Shown here: positions 1-10,711 of the stretch, in pieces | Layout of the letters: each line of letters begins with the position of its first letter | Position numbering within the stretch: position 1 is the first letter of the stretch | Source: Zea mays | Taxonomy: Eukaryota; Streptophyta; Magnoliopsida; Poales; Poaceae | NCBI RefSeq assembly: GCF_902167145.1 | Contig: NC_050098.1 | Location: 110,088,207-110,152,206 of the forward strand | Reading direction: 5' to 3' | DNA: 64,000 nucleotides | Notes under the pieces: model-generated | Database searches by the model: none | What the model was told of the DNA's origin: nothing | Seen by the model: only the letters and a program-made list of their open reading frames with translations | Made by a program: the position numbers and the translations under genes

Positions 1-1660
1 AAATCGCGATCTAATCACAATGCGAAGCGAAGAGGAACATGCACAAGCAAACAAACATATGTACATGCATAAGAACATTACACCATTCAAAGAAAAACAT
101 AATAAAACATGCATAAATAGAGCTCGCTACTATGGTCACGCGACAGTTGGAGCTACGGTCGAGAAGTTATCGCGTTTACGCTAAACAAGTACTAGTTAAA
201 ACATTTGATTCGATGTCATTATGTTAATTGACATTTATTAAATATAAATTAAAACTACTTAGTTCTGACTAACTTACTGTTTTAATTGTGGATGATTAAA
301 TAAATAACTAATTAACTAACATGAGTGATTATAAGCGAACAGTTTAATCTTGTGTGCGGATAACGCATGATACGCGCGAACAGCGCGCAACAAGGCGCGT
401 GACAACGCGTGCGAACATCACTTGCGACACTCGCGAACGACACGCGACAGTGTGTGAAGCTGCACTGCGGCACTCGTACAGCGCGCGGGCCGACACGATT
501 TGCGGAAACTAATAAATAGACAGCATGATTAAACTAGACAATTATTAATAAGAAACATTTCAGTTAAGGTTAATCATGTTGGTGACTAATTATAAATACG
601 CAAATCGAATTCCTAAATTAAATTTTAAAATTGAAACGTCATTCTAGCACCCATCGGTCAATCAAACGTTTAAATAAATTAAATAAAATATGCAACAACA
701 GGGGAAAATACTTCTAACATATAGATAATTTTAATACGAATCTAACACAACTTGAAAGGATTGAATCGGGTTTAAAACACAAAAGTTATCACTGTTTTAA
801 ATTAGATTAAATTCCTGCATACGAAACTGGGACTAAATTACAAAGCTACCATCTTCTTCCTCCCTCCATCTTCTTCCCCTCATCCATGGAAGAGAGAGGG
901 GAGGGGGCTGCATGCGCAGGGGGAGGAGGTCGGGCCGTGGCCGGGGAAGAGACGCGCGCTCCTGCACACGGGGCGCGGCCAAGCCGGTTGGCCGGCTGGC
1001 CACCACCACCGAGGGGAGGGGCTGCGCTGGGGGAGGGGGGACAACGAAGAGGGGCGGCGCCGCTGGGGGTGGTGAGGGACGGAAGAGGGGCCCCTGCAAC
1101 AATGGAGGTTTCTCACAGGGGAAGAAGATCCTAGCCGGAGCCGAAGAGAAATCTAGGGTTCGAACGAGATGGAAATTCGGTTCCAATTCGGATTTTACCA
1201 TTTATAAAATTCGGAAAAGCCTAGAAATCCATATTTCGTGCTTAAAATATTATAGATGCTTCAAAAATTTCAGGAAAATTCCTAGAAATGTTTTGGCACC
1301 TAATAAACTCAAAAAACATACTTAGAGTTTTTAAAACACATTTTAAGTACCTTAAATAAATAGATTTTGATTTCTAGAAAATAGAAAAATATTCCGAAAA
1401 TATGAAAATTTACCGAACGCTTCTATAAATATATTAACATGTTTCAAACACATGTTGCACTTAGAAACACCATGCAACGACATGAATGCAACAACCAAAG
1501 TGCCTGTAGGGCTCATTCCACTAGGCTTGCGCCAATATAGGACAAAATAATTCTCCATTTTTAGGAAAAAGAGAAGGAAATCAAAGAAATGAGAGAGTAA
1601 CACCTGAATTTGGTGGATACTGGAAAAGAAATTTTATACCCCCAAATTTAGGGTGTTACA
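1..1660 (-). mobile_element. Partial LTR of an unassigned gypsy-type element, minus strand, open at the left edge
   Basis: The right end at 1651-1660 reads, on the minus strand, TGTAACACCC, the usual start of many grass gypsy LTRs, so the LTR runs leftwards and leaves the window. The interior has AT-rich stretches around a GC- and purine-rich block at about 885-1130, which resembles the transcribed leader part of long LTRs. The open frames overlapping that block on both strands are compositional and have no recognisable domain. No internal coding region of this element is inside the window, so a solo LTR and a full element cannot be told apart. Confidence 0.6.
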
Positions 1661-2981
1661 CTATCCAGTCAAGGAAAACTAGTGGCACCCTAATATCATA
1701 GACCCACCACCAATTGTACAAGACTTAAGATAGTGCTAGGTTTGGACAAGCATTTAAGCTTAAACATTTATGAGGGTCGTCCTACTTATATCATCACACG
1801 TATGGATTGCAAACACAAGGTTGATTTGTCCCTTGTTGTTCGGGTTAATGATGAGTGATTGTCAACGGGTAGCATTTTCGTTTGAGTTGTGGACTAACTG
1901 AGGTGTGAGTTATGTGTGTGCAACCATGTCTATCGGCTTGTGGTGTGCATGTGTGGAGCACAGGGACAGTGGTAGACGGTGAAGGTGAAGGTCATGCGGG
2001 TTCGTGTTGATAGACCAGGAGCGATGAAGGACGAGCGATGGGACATGACCAAAGGACCAGAGTTGACGGGTGGCGAGCCATGGTGACTGACACCTAGGAC
2101 ATGCACTCGCGTGAGGACATCGTAGAGAGGGCCGTGTTGATGGAGCGGTTGAGGACTGTCGAGACACGTGTCCAGGACACGGAGGACATGCATGAGGTGC
2201 GATACTCACAGTGGTTTGGTGGTTGATCCTCAAAAACCCACCTAGCACTATGGACATCAGGTTTTTGACAGAGTTTGGCCTCAAAACAAAGTGGTGGCGG
2301 TTCCGATGGGAATGGATGCGGCATGTGGCGTCATCACGGAGGGTGTGTCGTGGCGAAGCAACTTTGTGTGGAGCGCGTGGCCGTTAGATTAAAACTCCAA
2401 GAGTTGGTCGATTTCACCCCCAGCTAAGTGGATAAGCTCTATGTATCTAGGGGTAGTTTAGGAAGTAGTAATAACCCTCTAAAAATAGAAGGGTGGGATG
2501 ATTGTTTTAGCATCTCTTTGGCTTAGGGTTTTAGCACTTGTAGTTTTCCATTCTCTAGATTGCTCTAGTTTTGTAGCCAGAGATGCACAATGCTTTGAAC
2601 CTATGCATGTGTGATTTTGTGATCTTCATCGTGTAATCCATGGAGGGTAGACGGTTCCACCCACAGGTTCCATTGAATCAAAATCTCAGTTTTGTTTCCA
2701 CTGAATTTTTTGGTTTGTTTTGATCTTGTGTTGTTCCCTTTCCTCCTCTTGTGATTTCATCAAGAACCATCACGTTCTTGTGTGAGGATTTGGTTTGGGG
2801 ATTGATTGGTGGTGAGTTACTCCTCCTAGATCACTACACACACCACATTTTTGTAGATTTTGGTCGTGATTTGAGATGAATTTAGTTTGAACATGTTCTA
2901 GAAAACCCCAACCAAAACAGGATTTCTGATCTGCACTTTGAGTTTTGAGTTGCTCAGATTGGTACTTCATGTATAATCTTC
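1661..2981. other. Unassigned intervening DNA, no supported gene
   Basis: This 1.3-kb stretch lies between the LTR tip at 1660 and the LTR of element A. No open frame over about 125 codons is present and none shows a domain. T-rich text at about 2500-2980 looks like leader or intronic plant sequence. It could be a decayed transposable element or host DNA; I see no terminal repeats or target-site duplication that would decide. Confidence 0.4.
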
Positions 2982-3653
2982 TGTTGGGGGCCTTCCTCTT
3001 CCGAAGGTCCTCAAAAACATGACTAACATTGTGTTTTCAAGTATAATATTGATTATCACAGGGAGCTTCGATTCATGATGGGAGTGTTCTCCTTCACCGA
3101 AGGTCTTCGAGACAAAGACATGGCTCGAAATTGACGATAATGAATGCCGAAGCTATAGCCAAAGAGAAGCAACGTCGGCTTAAAGTGATGCCGAAGATCA
3201 AACACGATGATGAGCCGAAGAGGAAAAGACAAGCTAATCCTTAATGATTTATGTTACAGTTATGAATAAATGTTAAGGACATAAATGTACTTTTACCCGG
3301 GCTTTGTACCATGCCTATAAATAGGTGAACAGTGCCACCATACCGTTTACGCTATATTGTAATTGTTCTCGTGTCAACACCTTCGAGCAAGCCAAAGGTA
3401 TCAATGTAATATAAATTCTGTTGATGTTCATGTGTATATTATGAAATACATATGTGTATGAATGAATGGATCACATATATCATCTCTATGGATTCATATT
3501 CTCTTAAATCATGAAGGTATATCCTTCGTGACCTTCGTCTGAAGATCATTATATCCAAAAGGAAATAATGCTTCGGAGGACGAAGGTCATTAATCTTTAA
3601 CAATTGTGTTGCCTTGTTCTTGATTCAAAACATTTGAGAGAAAGTGACCAACA
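2982..3653 (+). repeat. 5' LTR of element A
   Basis: It starts TGTTGGGGGCC and ends GTGACCAACA, giving the TG...CA termini. A TATA box (CTATAAATAG) lies at 3315-3324. Near the 3' end a 10-bp inverted repeat, GACCTTCGTC and GACGAAGGTC, flanks about 40 bp at roughly 3530-3589; the same hairpin recurs in the LTRs of B, E and F. No second LTR of this copy is present. Confidence 0.85.
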
Positions 3654-3677
3654 TTGGCACCCACCTTCGGTGAACTC
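3654..3677 (+). promoter_or_regulatory. Primer-binding site of element A
   Basis: TTGGCACCCACCTTCGG directly follows the LTR. It corresponds to TTGGCGCCCACCTCCGG in element B, with two C/T or G/A-type changes. The TGGCGCC core is the kind of primer site used by Tat-lineage gypsy elements; I did not identify the tRNA. Confidence 0.6.
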
Positions 3678-3719
3678 AAACGACCATCTTCAGCAACATC
3701 TCAAGCATTCAGCTTCGTC

Positions 3720-5247
3720 ATGACACCAAAGAAGGCAACAGTACCAAGGGCTGCCCTTCAACCACTGGACATCAACCAAGAGGCTCTCTCTCTATGAGAG
3801 AAGCTCGAAGCCAAAAAAGGAAGGCTACCAGCCCAACACCGCAGGAGGAAGAGCTGGACCAAGAGATCAGAGACTTGGAGGCTATACACCAGCAAGTGCA
3901 CAGAAAGAGAGAGAAGATGCTTCGGCTAGCTGAACTTCAGAGGAAGCTTGATGAAGCTGCCGAAGAAATGCGTCATATCACGCAAGACGACCAAGGACGA
4001 AGGCCACATCAGAGAGAGCTTCGTCAAGAAAGCCCAAGCAATGACGATAAATGGTATGATGATTTTCATCATGGTAACTTTGTTTTTGATGATGCTTCTC
4101 CTCTGGCAGCAGAAATATAGGCTACCCCATGGCCACCATCCTACAAGCCACGACAACTTCCCATGTATGATGGGCATTCTGATCTGAAGCAGTTCCTCAT
4201 GAGATATGATGCAACCATATCATATGGTGGTAACACGGCTGTCATGGCGAAAACCTTTGTCATGGCAGTTAGGAGTGTGGCTCAGACGTGGTATTCTTCC
4301 CTTTGCCTAGGAACGATCACGTCGTGGCAAAAGCTGAAGGACATGCTGGTAACTAGCTTTCAGGGTTTCTAGATGAATCCAGTAACTGCCCAAGCTTTGT
4401 TCTAATGTGCGCATGACCATGAGGAATACCTACAAGCGTATGTCCAAAGGTTTTTACGTCTTAGAGCCCAAGCACCAACGGTGCCAAATGAGATTGTCAT
4501 TAAAGCTATGATCAAGGGGCTTCAACAAGGATCAACGACGCAGTATTTTGCCAGGAAGCCACCACAAACTTTGGAAAAGCTTCTTCAGAAGATGGATGAT
4601 TACATTAGGGCTGATAATGACTTTCGGTAGAGAAGGGAACAGGCCCACAAATAATCCGAGATGACTAGGTGCTTCAGAGGAAGGCTCCACACTAGGCATG
4701 TCAGAACAATCCACAATCCCAACACAAGCGACGATAGAGGAAACCACGCTCAAGGCCATCAGCAAAGCTCCCAGTCTTCAGGGACGCAACAAAGTTCGTA
4801 CAAGCCACCAGCTCCGAGAGCCAGAGGAGGAAGAAGCTTCGGAGGAAGGTTCAGTTTCCAACCTAGAAGGTTGTTCTGTTTATTCTGTGGGGAGGATAAG
4901 GGACATACAACAAGGACGTGCCAAGTCACGATCTAGAATTAAAAAAGAAATAGCTGAAGCCGAAGCGCGGCAGAATCAGCTGAAGCAGGTCCTCCACACG
5001 GCTTCGTGCTATTCTCCATATATTCCCGGTATGTGGGCAACCAGCAGCCCACAGCATCAGTTGCTTCATCAAGTCACTCTCAAGCTTTATGGGCTCCGCT
5101 ACCAACACCACCACCTATGGCATCAACTTTGACCCATAATCGGCAACCAGAAGGGCACCGCCAATTGCAGCAACAGCGTGACACACATGAAGAGTCCGAA
5201 GCTGCACAGTTAACATCACTGTGCCCAAGTCAAGGCACATTTACTGA
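3720..5247 (+). pseudogene. gag: gag of element A, broken
   Basis: This encodes the capsid/nucleocapsid polyprotein that packages element RNA. The N-terminal part is Lys/Glu-rich and probably helical (3790-4000). The central capsid homology includes SWQKLKDMLVTSFQGF near 4325-4372. The zinc knuckle CLFCGEDKGHTTRTC (about 4878-4922) has CX2CX5HX4C spacing, one residue longer than the usual CCHC knuckle. A two-base CT slippage near 3785 shifts the frame close to the start. Several in-frame stops follow (for example at about 4118, 4370, 4402 and 4628), most at sites where E or F has a Gln codon, so C-to-T change explains them. The C-terminus matches the end of gag in E and F. It is a decayed copy. 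Confidence 0.85.
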
Positions 5248-5394
5248 AGCAATACAATGGCCCGATCATAGAATTTTCATACTTAATGTACTCTTTACTT
5301 TTAAGTCTTTATATTTTTCCCCGAAGACAATATAAGAAGGTTCAACCTTCGGCCTGTTGTAATGAATCTTGGGTTACACCATCGAGTGTAACAG

Positions 5395-5690
5395 GAAGGG
5401 TGATGAAGCTCCAAAGTCATTCCTAAGGGAATGCAGAGCTAAAATACCATCTAAGTAAAAGGTGAAGAAGCTCCAAAGTCGTTCCTAAGGGGATGCAGAG
5501 CTTAGCTCCAAAGTCGTTCGTAAGGGAATGCAGAGCTAAAATACCACTTAAGTAAAAGGTGAAGAAGCTCCAAAGTTGTTCCTAAGGGGATGCAGAGCTA
5601 AGCTCCAAATTCGTTCCTAACTGAAATACCACCTAAGTAAAAGGTGAAGAGACTCCAAAGTCGTTCCGAAGGGGATGTAGAGTCTTATTT
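5395..5690 (+). repeat. Minisatellite between gag and the antisense gene (element A)
   Basis: Imperfect tandem copies of a unit containing AGCTCCAAAGTCGTTCCTAA followed by GGGGATGCAGAGCT alternate with a spacer like AAATACCACCTAAGTAAAAG. The unit begins AGCTC and ends GAGCT, so its ends are complementary. Homologous arrays lie at the same place in B, E and F. Confidence 0.85.
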
Positions 5691-6201
5691 TTATCTTTTT
5701 TTGCATCAACACCATTTGCATCATACCATCACATCATACTGCATGACATCGCATCATACATCATTTTGCATTGAAACAAATAGTGAAAAAAGGAAAATTG
5801 TTCCTTCAAACATACTGGCTAACCCATGAGGTTAAGTCCAGCTTCAGCAAAGACTCATGAAAGAACGTATCAATAGAGTAAGATCCATGCTTTTGACAGA
5901 GGTATTGTCATACTGGGTATATACTTTCGACAATTGTATTCTTATGCAACATTTACGGCGAGAGCTTCAGAGTCGCTTTGCCAAAGAAGTGGGATTTCTT
6001 TCTTTGTTTATGAAGCGTGAAAAGATGGGAAGGTGTTTTTCGCCTACGTCTCCAAAAACGGTAAGTACGAAGATTTCACGCCTCACAAAGAAATATATTA
6101 CATCATTAAATATACAGATAGTTGATAAGTGTTTCTTATAAAAGCAAACTTGTATACAGAGAATCTAAATTCTTAGCAAATTAGCTCTAGTCATCCTCTT
6201 T
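5691..6201. other. Spacer downstream of the minisatellite (element A)
   Basis: No gene is seen. It has a CATCA/CATCG-rich stretch at 5700-5770, also found in F after its array. At 6027-6044 lies the conserved block GGGAAGGTGTTTTTCGCC, which in B and E flanks the antisense gene on both sides. The 3' end of the minus-strand gene begins at 6202. Confidence 0.5.
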
Positions 6202-8943
6202 TCAAACTTTATCGGCAGCTTCGTTCAGTAGTCTGTTGACAGCTTCGTCAATGGCTTCATTAGCAATCCTAATTACATCGAGCGCCCCCTTTAGAGATGG
6301 ATCAGCTTCAGGGTTGTATGGCTCCAGAGGGGGAGAAAGCTCAGTTGTACCACAATACAAGTGTCTGTTACTACCGAAGCTAAAATAATTCACGAAGCTA
6401 AGTCATGAAAGATATACCTATAAGTCTAGCTCGTTCAACAACCTCTTCAGTTCTTTGGGCCTCTTCCAAGGCTTCATGAGATTCTTTCTCTTTCTTCCTA
6501 ATAGCTTCATCAGCTATCTCCCGGCCACCATTCAGCCATACTTCAGAATAAAATTTTCCACCTAGTGCAGTGGCTTCGGCCGAAGGGTTTCTAATATCGT
6601 TGGTGGAGAGCGAAAATTCTGGTTGAATCAGAGCTTTGGCATGTTTGCAGCCGACCTTTTCAAGGACCGACACGACCCCACAAGTATTGGTGAAGGCACA
6701 AAAATCTCCTGTGTCACTGAGGATCTCTTCAAAAGCTTTAGCTTCACCATTAATCCAGCGGATAAACCCGTCAGGATCACCGTGAATAAAGTTCTGCTCT
6801 GAGGAAAATGCGCCGACTTTAGAAAAGCTATTCTTCAAATTCTTAGCACATTCTATAGCAACATTGTAGTATTCCTCTTTACCTTCACGAAGCTCTTCAA
6901 TATTTTTCTGTACTCTCAATCGTTCTATATCAGATATTTCATGTTTTGTTAGATCCACATTGAAATTTTCAGTCACTTCGCTAAGTTTCTTTTCTAATTC
7001 ATGTACTTCAGATCTATGCAGTTCTTCTTGAGTAAACAGCTTAGCTTCACTGGATTTTAGCCTTTCGACCAAAGAGAGCATAATCTTATCCTTTTCAAGA
7101 GCTTCGTTTCTCAATGTTATGACCTTCGAACGAAGGTTTCCAATTGCTATTCGGTTGCTCTCATCTTTCGCATCTGTTTGAGCTTTTAAAGCTTTACTTA
7201 GAATTAAACCCTGGCAAGCAAAGAGTGAACAAATAATAATGATAATGATTACCACAAAAATAGTTCACCATAACAAAAATTACAAAATGACAAGCCAAAG
7301 TATACAAACCTTCAAGCTATTGTAGGCAAGGCTATCTGCAAGCTAATCCTTCGTCATTGCAGAAAAACCAAGCTCAAGCTTTGGATACCCCATGTTGTCC
7401 ATCATTTCACAGCAAACATTGATCTCCTTACTGTCTGGTAAGCATTAGAGGAAGTCATCTTCGTTGTCTCCTCCGTATACCAAAGACCCCTAGGGGTATT
7501 TCAGCTCCTTACCATAATTTTATGTTTCAGCAAGTTGCTCTGCTAACAGCTGTTTTCCTGAAGCATGTCGAACAATATAGTTCAAATCACCTTGCGGAGG
7601 TGCTTCGGGAACAGGTGTTGTGGGCTTTTCTAGAAGACTCTCTCCCACTAGATTTACTGGTGTAGCTTTTGAAGGTCCCGCTTCAGCATGAACAGAAGAA
7701 GCGCTCGTAGAGACCACTCCTCTTGCATCTTCAATTTTCTCGCCAGAACCTTCGGCAGAAGCAGGAGTCGGCGTTCTCGTGGATTCTAAAACAACATCCA
7801 AAACACTAGTCGTTGTTGCAGTAGCTGGTAGCTTCGACAACTCTATCACAGTTGGGAGACTCAGCAGTTTTGGCTATACTTCTGTTGTTTTCTTTGGTCC
7901 TGACTCTTTTACCGGATCGACACTAGCTTCGACTGGCATAGCAGGAACTGTTTCCGTAGCCAAGGGGACAACTTCGGCATTTTCAATAAACTTCACCTTC
8001 TCTGTCGCAGGCACCTCAGCAGTCTTTTCTACGGAATGTAGCCTCGGCCTATGAGTCAAGACCTTGGCTCTCTTCGGCTTCTGCTCACCAAAAGAGGTCA
8101 GAGTTGCCATTTTTCTCTTGAACCCTTGTTTTCAGGCAGGGAAGCAATAGCCAAGATAAACAAACCTGATTACATCAAAAACTCTATTCAGTCTCTTTTT
8201 CCCTCGAGCACCAAAGGCAATGATCATGGTTCATCCTCTGCTTTCGTGTAGGCTCCCAAAAGCTCATCACTAGTTGCCTCAATAGCCTCTAGCCAATCGT
8301 CATTCGGCTCATCAAATTAGCTTCTGTATCAGAAGGTGTATCTTAGATAAACCAGGCCACCTTGGCTAGTGCCAGTAGCGGTTTCTTTCGGCATCTCCCA
8401 AACATTCACAAGAGGCCACACCTTGTAAGCAATGTGCTCATGTACCAAATCCCTGGTACCAATGTAGGTGCACACTGTGTTGAAAGCCATTAAGCACATC
8501 TGCACTTCGTTCCCAATTGCAATGGACGACCTCCTGATGCCGAAGCATGACCATATGGGACATTGAATAATGCCCCTCACATCTTCTCTCTCACTCAGAT
8601 CATTCTTCACATAGAACCATTGTTTCATCCATGAGCCCGGACATTTCTTTCAAAATGTTGGCACTAGATAACTTGTCTCAGAGAGGGGCACGAAGCTGTA
8701 ACACCCGAAGTTATTATGGTGCTGTTCCTTCCCAGTTGCCTTTGTCTGGTAAGATAATTCATGAATATGATAGAAGCACCTGTCATCTGGCTCTAGCCCT
8801 TGGCTCCTCATAGCCCAAATGAAAACTCCAACTTTAGTCAAACCTTTAGGAGTAAGTTGATGAAGGTATATTTCAAACGTCTTTAGTAATTCAACCATCA
8901 TCTTGTGTATTGGAATACGAAGACTGACCTTCATGAAGCTTTT
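6202..8943 (-). pseudogene. Antisense gene of element A (PF04195-like, coiled coil, two introns), broken and 5' truncated
   Basis: It is read opposite to gag. Exon 1 (about 8943-7310) encodes a region similar to B and E with YLHQLTPKGL, GCYSF and the block around 8330-8630, then a low-complexity Ala/Glu/Pro/Lys middle. Exon 2 (7210-6418) encodes a Glu/Lys-rich coiled coil followed by a conserved block with GDFCAFTNTCG. Exon 3 (6344-6202) encodes TELSPPLEPY and a short helical tail. Intron 1 (7309-7211) has GT and AG borders; intron 2 (6417-6345) keeps its GT, but the expected acceptor AG reads AA. Several stops interrupt exon 1, and the start codon was lost with the truncation. The function is unknown; the N-terminal similarity to the 'putative gypsy type transposon' family is my recognition from memory. 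Confidence 0.7.
7211..7309 (-). other. Intron 1 of the antisense gene, element A
   Basis: On the minus strand the sequence reads AGCTTGAAG then GTTTGTATAC at the donor, and TTTGCTTGCCAG then GGTTTAATTC at the acceptor. The interior is AT-rich and 99 bp long. Removing it joins AYNSLK to GLILSKAL in phase 0, matching E at the same residue. Confidence 0.75.
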
Positions 8944-9816
8944 AAGTCATACACGTGCAGAGGGAGGCCAACGGACAGTAACGGTCGCCATCAGAGCTAT
9001 CGTTGCAGCCAGTAAAAAACTGAAGCCGTTAGTGACGTCAGTTACTAGCCATAACACTGGAAACAACCAGAACGTACGACAGTAATGGACGATCATCACT
9101 CTAGGCAAAATGCGCAACCGTTAGGAAGAAATATTCAGACCAAGGTCCGATCTATCACGGCCACGGCCCGACTCAGCGGGCGGCGCACACGTGTGGCAGT
9201 CCTTCGCCTTTTTCTCAGCTTCTCAATAGATATACCAACGGTCCACCTATTTAAGTTGATTGAATTGTCCTTTTAACATCCAGTATGGTACTAAAGTAAT
9301 AGTACACCGTAGCATTTAAGTGACCCTTTACTATTGACTATTATTGAATATTAATATGGGACAGACCCACATTAATTCAACAAGGTGCGACCTGATCGAG
9401 TGAGTATAGTGTTGTGCCGGGACACGCCTGGCTTGGCTGCCTCCCTCTGCCTGCACTTCATTCATTCAACGGCCTACAGGCAACAATAATGGATGGATTA
9501 TTGTCATTCCATTGCTTTTTTTCTTCTTGCTTAAATTTATAACTCATTGCGACAGCCATTGCGGGTTCTCAAATGTTATAATATAATCATGTTCTTAGAT
9601 ACAATCTTCTTTGATTAACTAACTTGCCCCATTTTTCCCTTCTAACTACACTGAACTCGTCATTCTGGCCTTCCCATGTTCAGTTACTCCATATGCACAT
9701 TTTTTCTCTCACTTCATCATTGATTCGTTAGGTTCAATAGATGAAATTTATGTGTCTTCGATAAGAGCTCAAAAACCTTTATGTTTTAGAGATGGCCCTT
9801 GTTTCAATGTAGAGAC
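8944..9816. other. Probable low-copy host DNA with promoter-like block, left flank of element B
   Basis: This segment has no LTR-element coding and continues after B at 36570, because B is flanked by the duplication GAGAC. I see no supported coding region. The first 310 bp are unusually dense in plant regulatory motifs (described separately); the remaining 550 bp are AT-rich without an open frame. Confidence 0.5.
8966..9255 (+). promoter_or_regulatory. Candidate promoter with clustered AACGG (MSA-like) cores
   Basis: Five AACGG/CCGTT cores lie at 8970-8974, 8980-8984, 9026-9030, 9118-9122 and 9237-9241. TGACGTCA lies at 9033-9040 and the palindrome CACACGTGTG at 9186-9195. A TATA-like TATTTAAG follows at 9248-9255. 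AACGG is the core of the plant mitosis-specific activator (MSA) element bound by MYB3R proteins. No coding sequence follows before element B inserts at 9817, so the target gene, if there was one, is not visible. Confidence 0.35.
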
Positions 9817-10443
9817 TGTTGGGGGCCTTCTTCTCCGCTGAAGGTCCTTTAAGCAAAAACACCTTCGGCAAGATGACATGCAAACAGGCGTGACATGAAG
9901 ATGTATGCCGAAGCTACAATCGAAAGAGCTTCGGCATGATGATACGCTTGAGGCGAAGGATTGGCACTGACTTAAAGAGGAAAAGACCACATAGTCCTTG
10001 ATAGTTTGTATCATGATTGTGATTAGTTGTCAAGGGCATAAATGTAATTTTGTCTGAGCTGCGTCCCGTGCCTATAAATAGATGAACAGTACCCCCGTAC
10101 TGGTCAGGCTTACTGTTATTCATTCGCACGTCACCCGGATTCTTACCTTCTATCAAACCGAAGGTACAAATGTAATTCAATATCATCATTATTTATTCAT
10201 GACCATATAATGAGAATATAGATAATATAATGGTTTGATATCATTATTCATGTTCTTTAGATGTCTTATATGTTTTTGTTGTTCATTACATATTAAGATG
10301 ATGAAGGTTCGCCCTTCATAACCTTCGTCTGAAGATCATTATATCCTAAGGGAGATAATGCTTCGAAGGATGAAGGTCTTTAACTATTAACATTTGTGTT
10401 GCCTTGTTTTTAATTCATAGCATTTGAGAACAAGTGACCAACA
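9817..10443 (+). repeat. 5' LTR of element B
   Basis: TGTTGGGGGCC...GTGACCAACA, 627 bp, with a TATA box (TATAAATA) at 10073-10080 and the conserved CCTTCGTC/GATGAAGG hairpin near 10320-10378. Against the 3' LTR I count about 25 substitutions by eye, plus a 9-bp indel near 10220 in a GAATATA repeat. Confidence 0.9.
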
Positions 10444-10467
10444 TTGGCGCCCACCTCCGGTGAACTC
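10444..10467 (+). promoter_or_regulatory. Primer-binding site of element B
   Basis: TTGGCGCCCACCTCCGG follows the LTR directly. The reverse complement of the same site lies beside the 5' LTR of E (about 47160-47183), which supports B and E sharing a primer tRNA. Confidence 0.65.
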
Positions 10468-10485
10468 ACTTCCACTATTGTGCCA

Positions 10486-10711
10486 ATGGCTTCGTACAAC
10501 GACCAAGCTGTAGCACCTTCGGTCACGAAGCTGGTGCTCCCAATCATAGGTGGTTCAAGCTCAGAGTCAGCTAACAAGAAGAAGAAGGAAGCACAGAGAA
10601 GAGTGCAGCATGTTGGGGTGCAAGGACCCTTCATCAGATCTAAGTGGTCTCATACCAATCACCTTCTCCCAGGAGGATCTTCAGCTTAAAGACTATCCTC
10701 ACAATGATGCC
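10486..10711 (+). pseudogene. N-terminal segment of the element B polyprotein, broken by solo LTR C
   Basis: The ATG at 10486 opens MASYNDQAVAPSVTKL, followed by a Lys-rich stretch. A change of frame near 10655 is needed to enter ITFSQEDLQLKDYPHNDA, which runs into the protease resuming at 13985. Only about 70 residues lie between the start and the protease region, so there is no room for a capsid and none is seen. A gag deletion in this copy and a family trait are both possible. Element C inserts at 10712. Confidence 0.6.

Larger units (their letters stand above)
2982..8943 (+). mobile_element. Element A: Zeon-like gag-only LTR retrotransposon, 3' truncated
   Basis: A 5' LTR, a primer-binding site, a broken gag, a minisatellite and then a minus-strand gene follow in the same order as in element E. 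No protease, reverse transcriptase or integrase lies between gag and the minisatellite, so this copy is non-autonomous by structure rather than by later decay. Homology to E and B stops at about 8943, inside the first exon of the antisense gene, and no 3' LTR follows. The 3' end was therefore lost by deletion. The name Zeon-like rests on LTR size and the gag-only layout recalled from the maize Zeon family. Confidence 0.8.

Noticed and set aside
833..1325. Pro/Arg/Gly-rich open frames on both strands
   Set aside because: They lie in the GC-rich block of an LTR and have no recognisable domain.
9085..9276. 63-codon frame downstream of the AACGG cluster as a host gene
   Set aside because: It overlaps the promoter-like motifs, ends before any splice signal and shows no domain.
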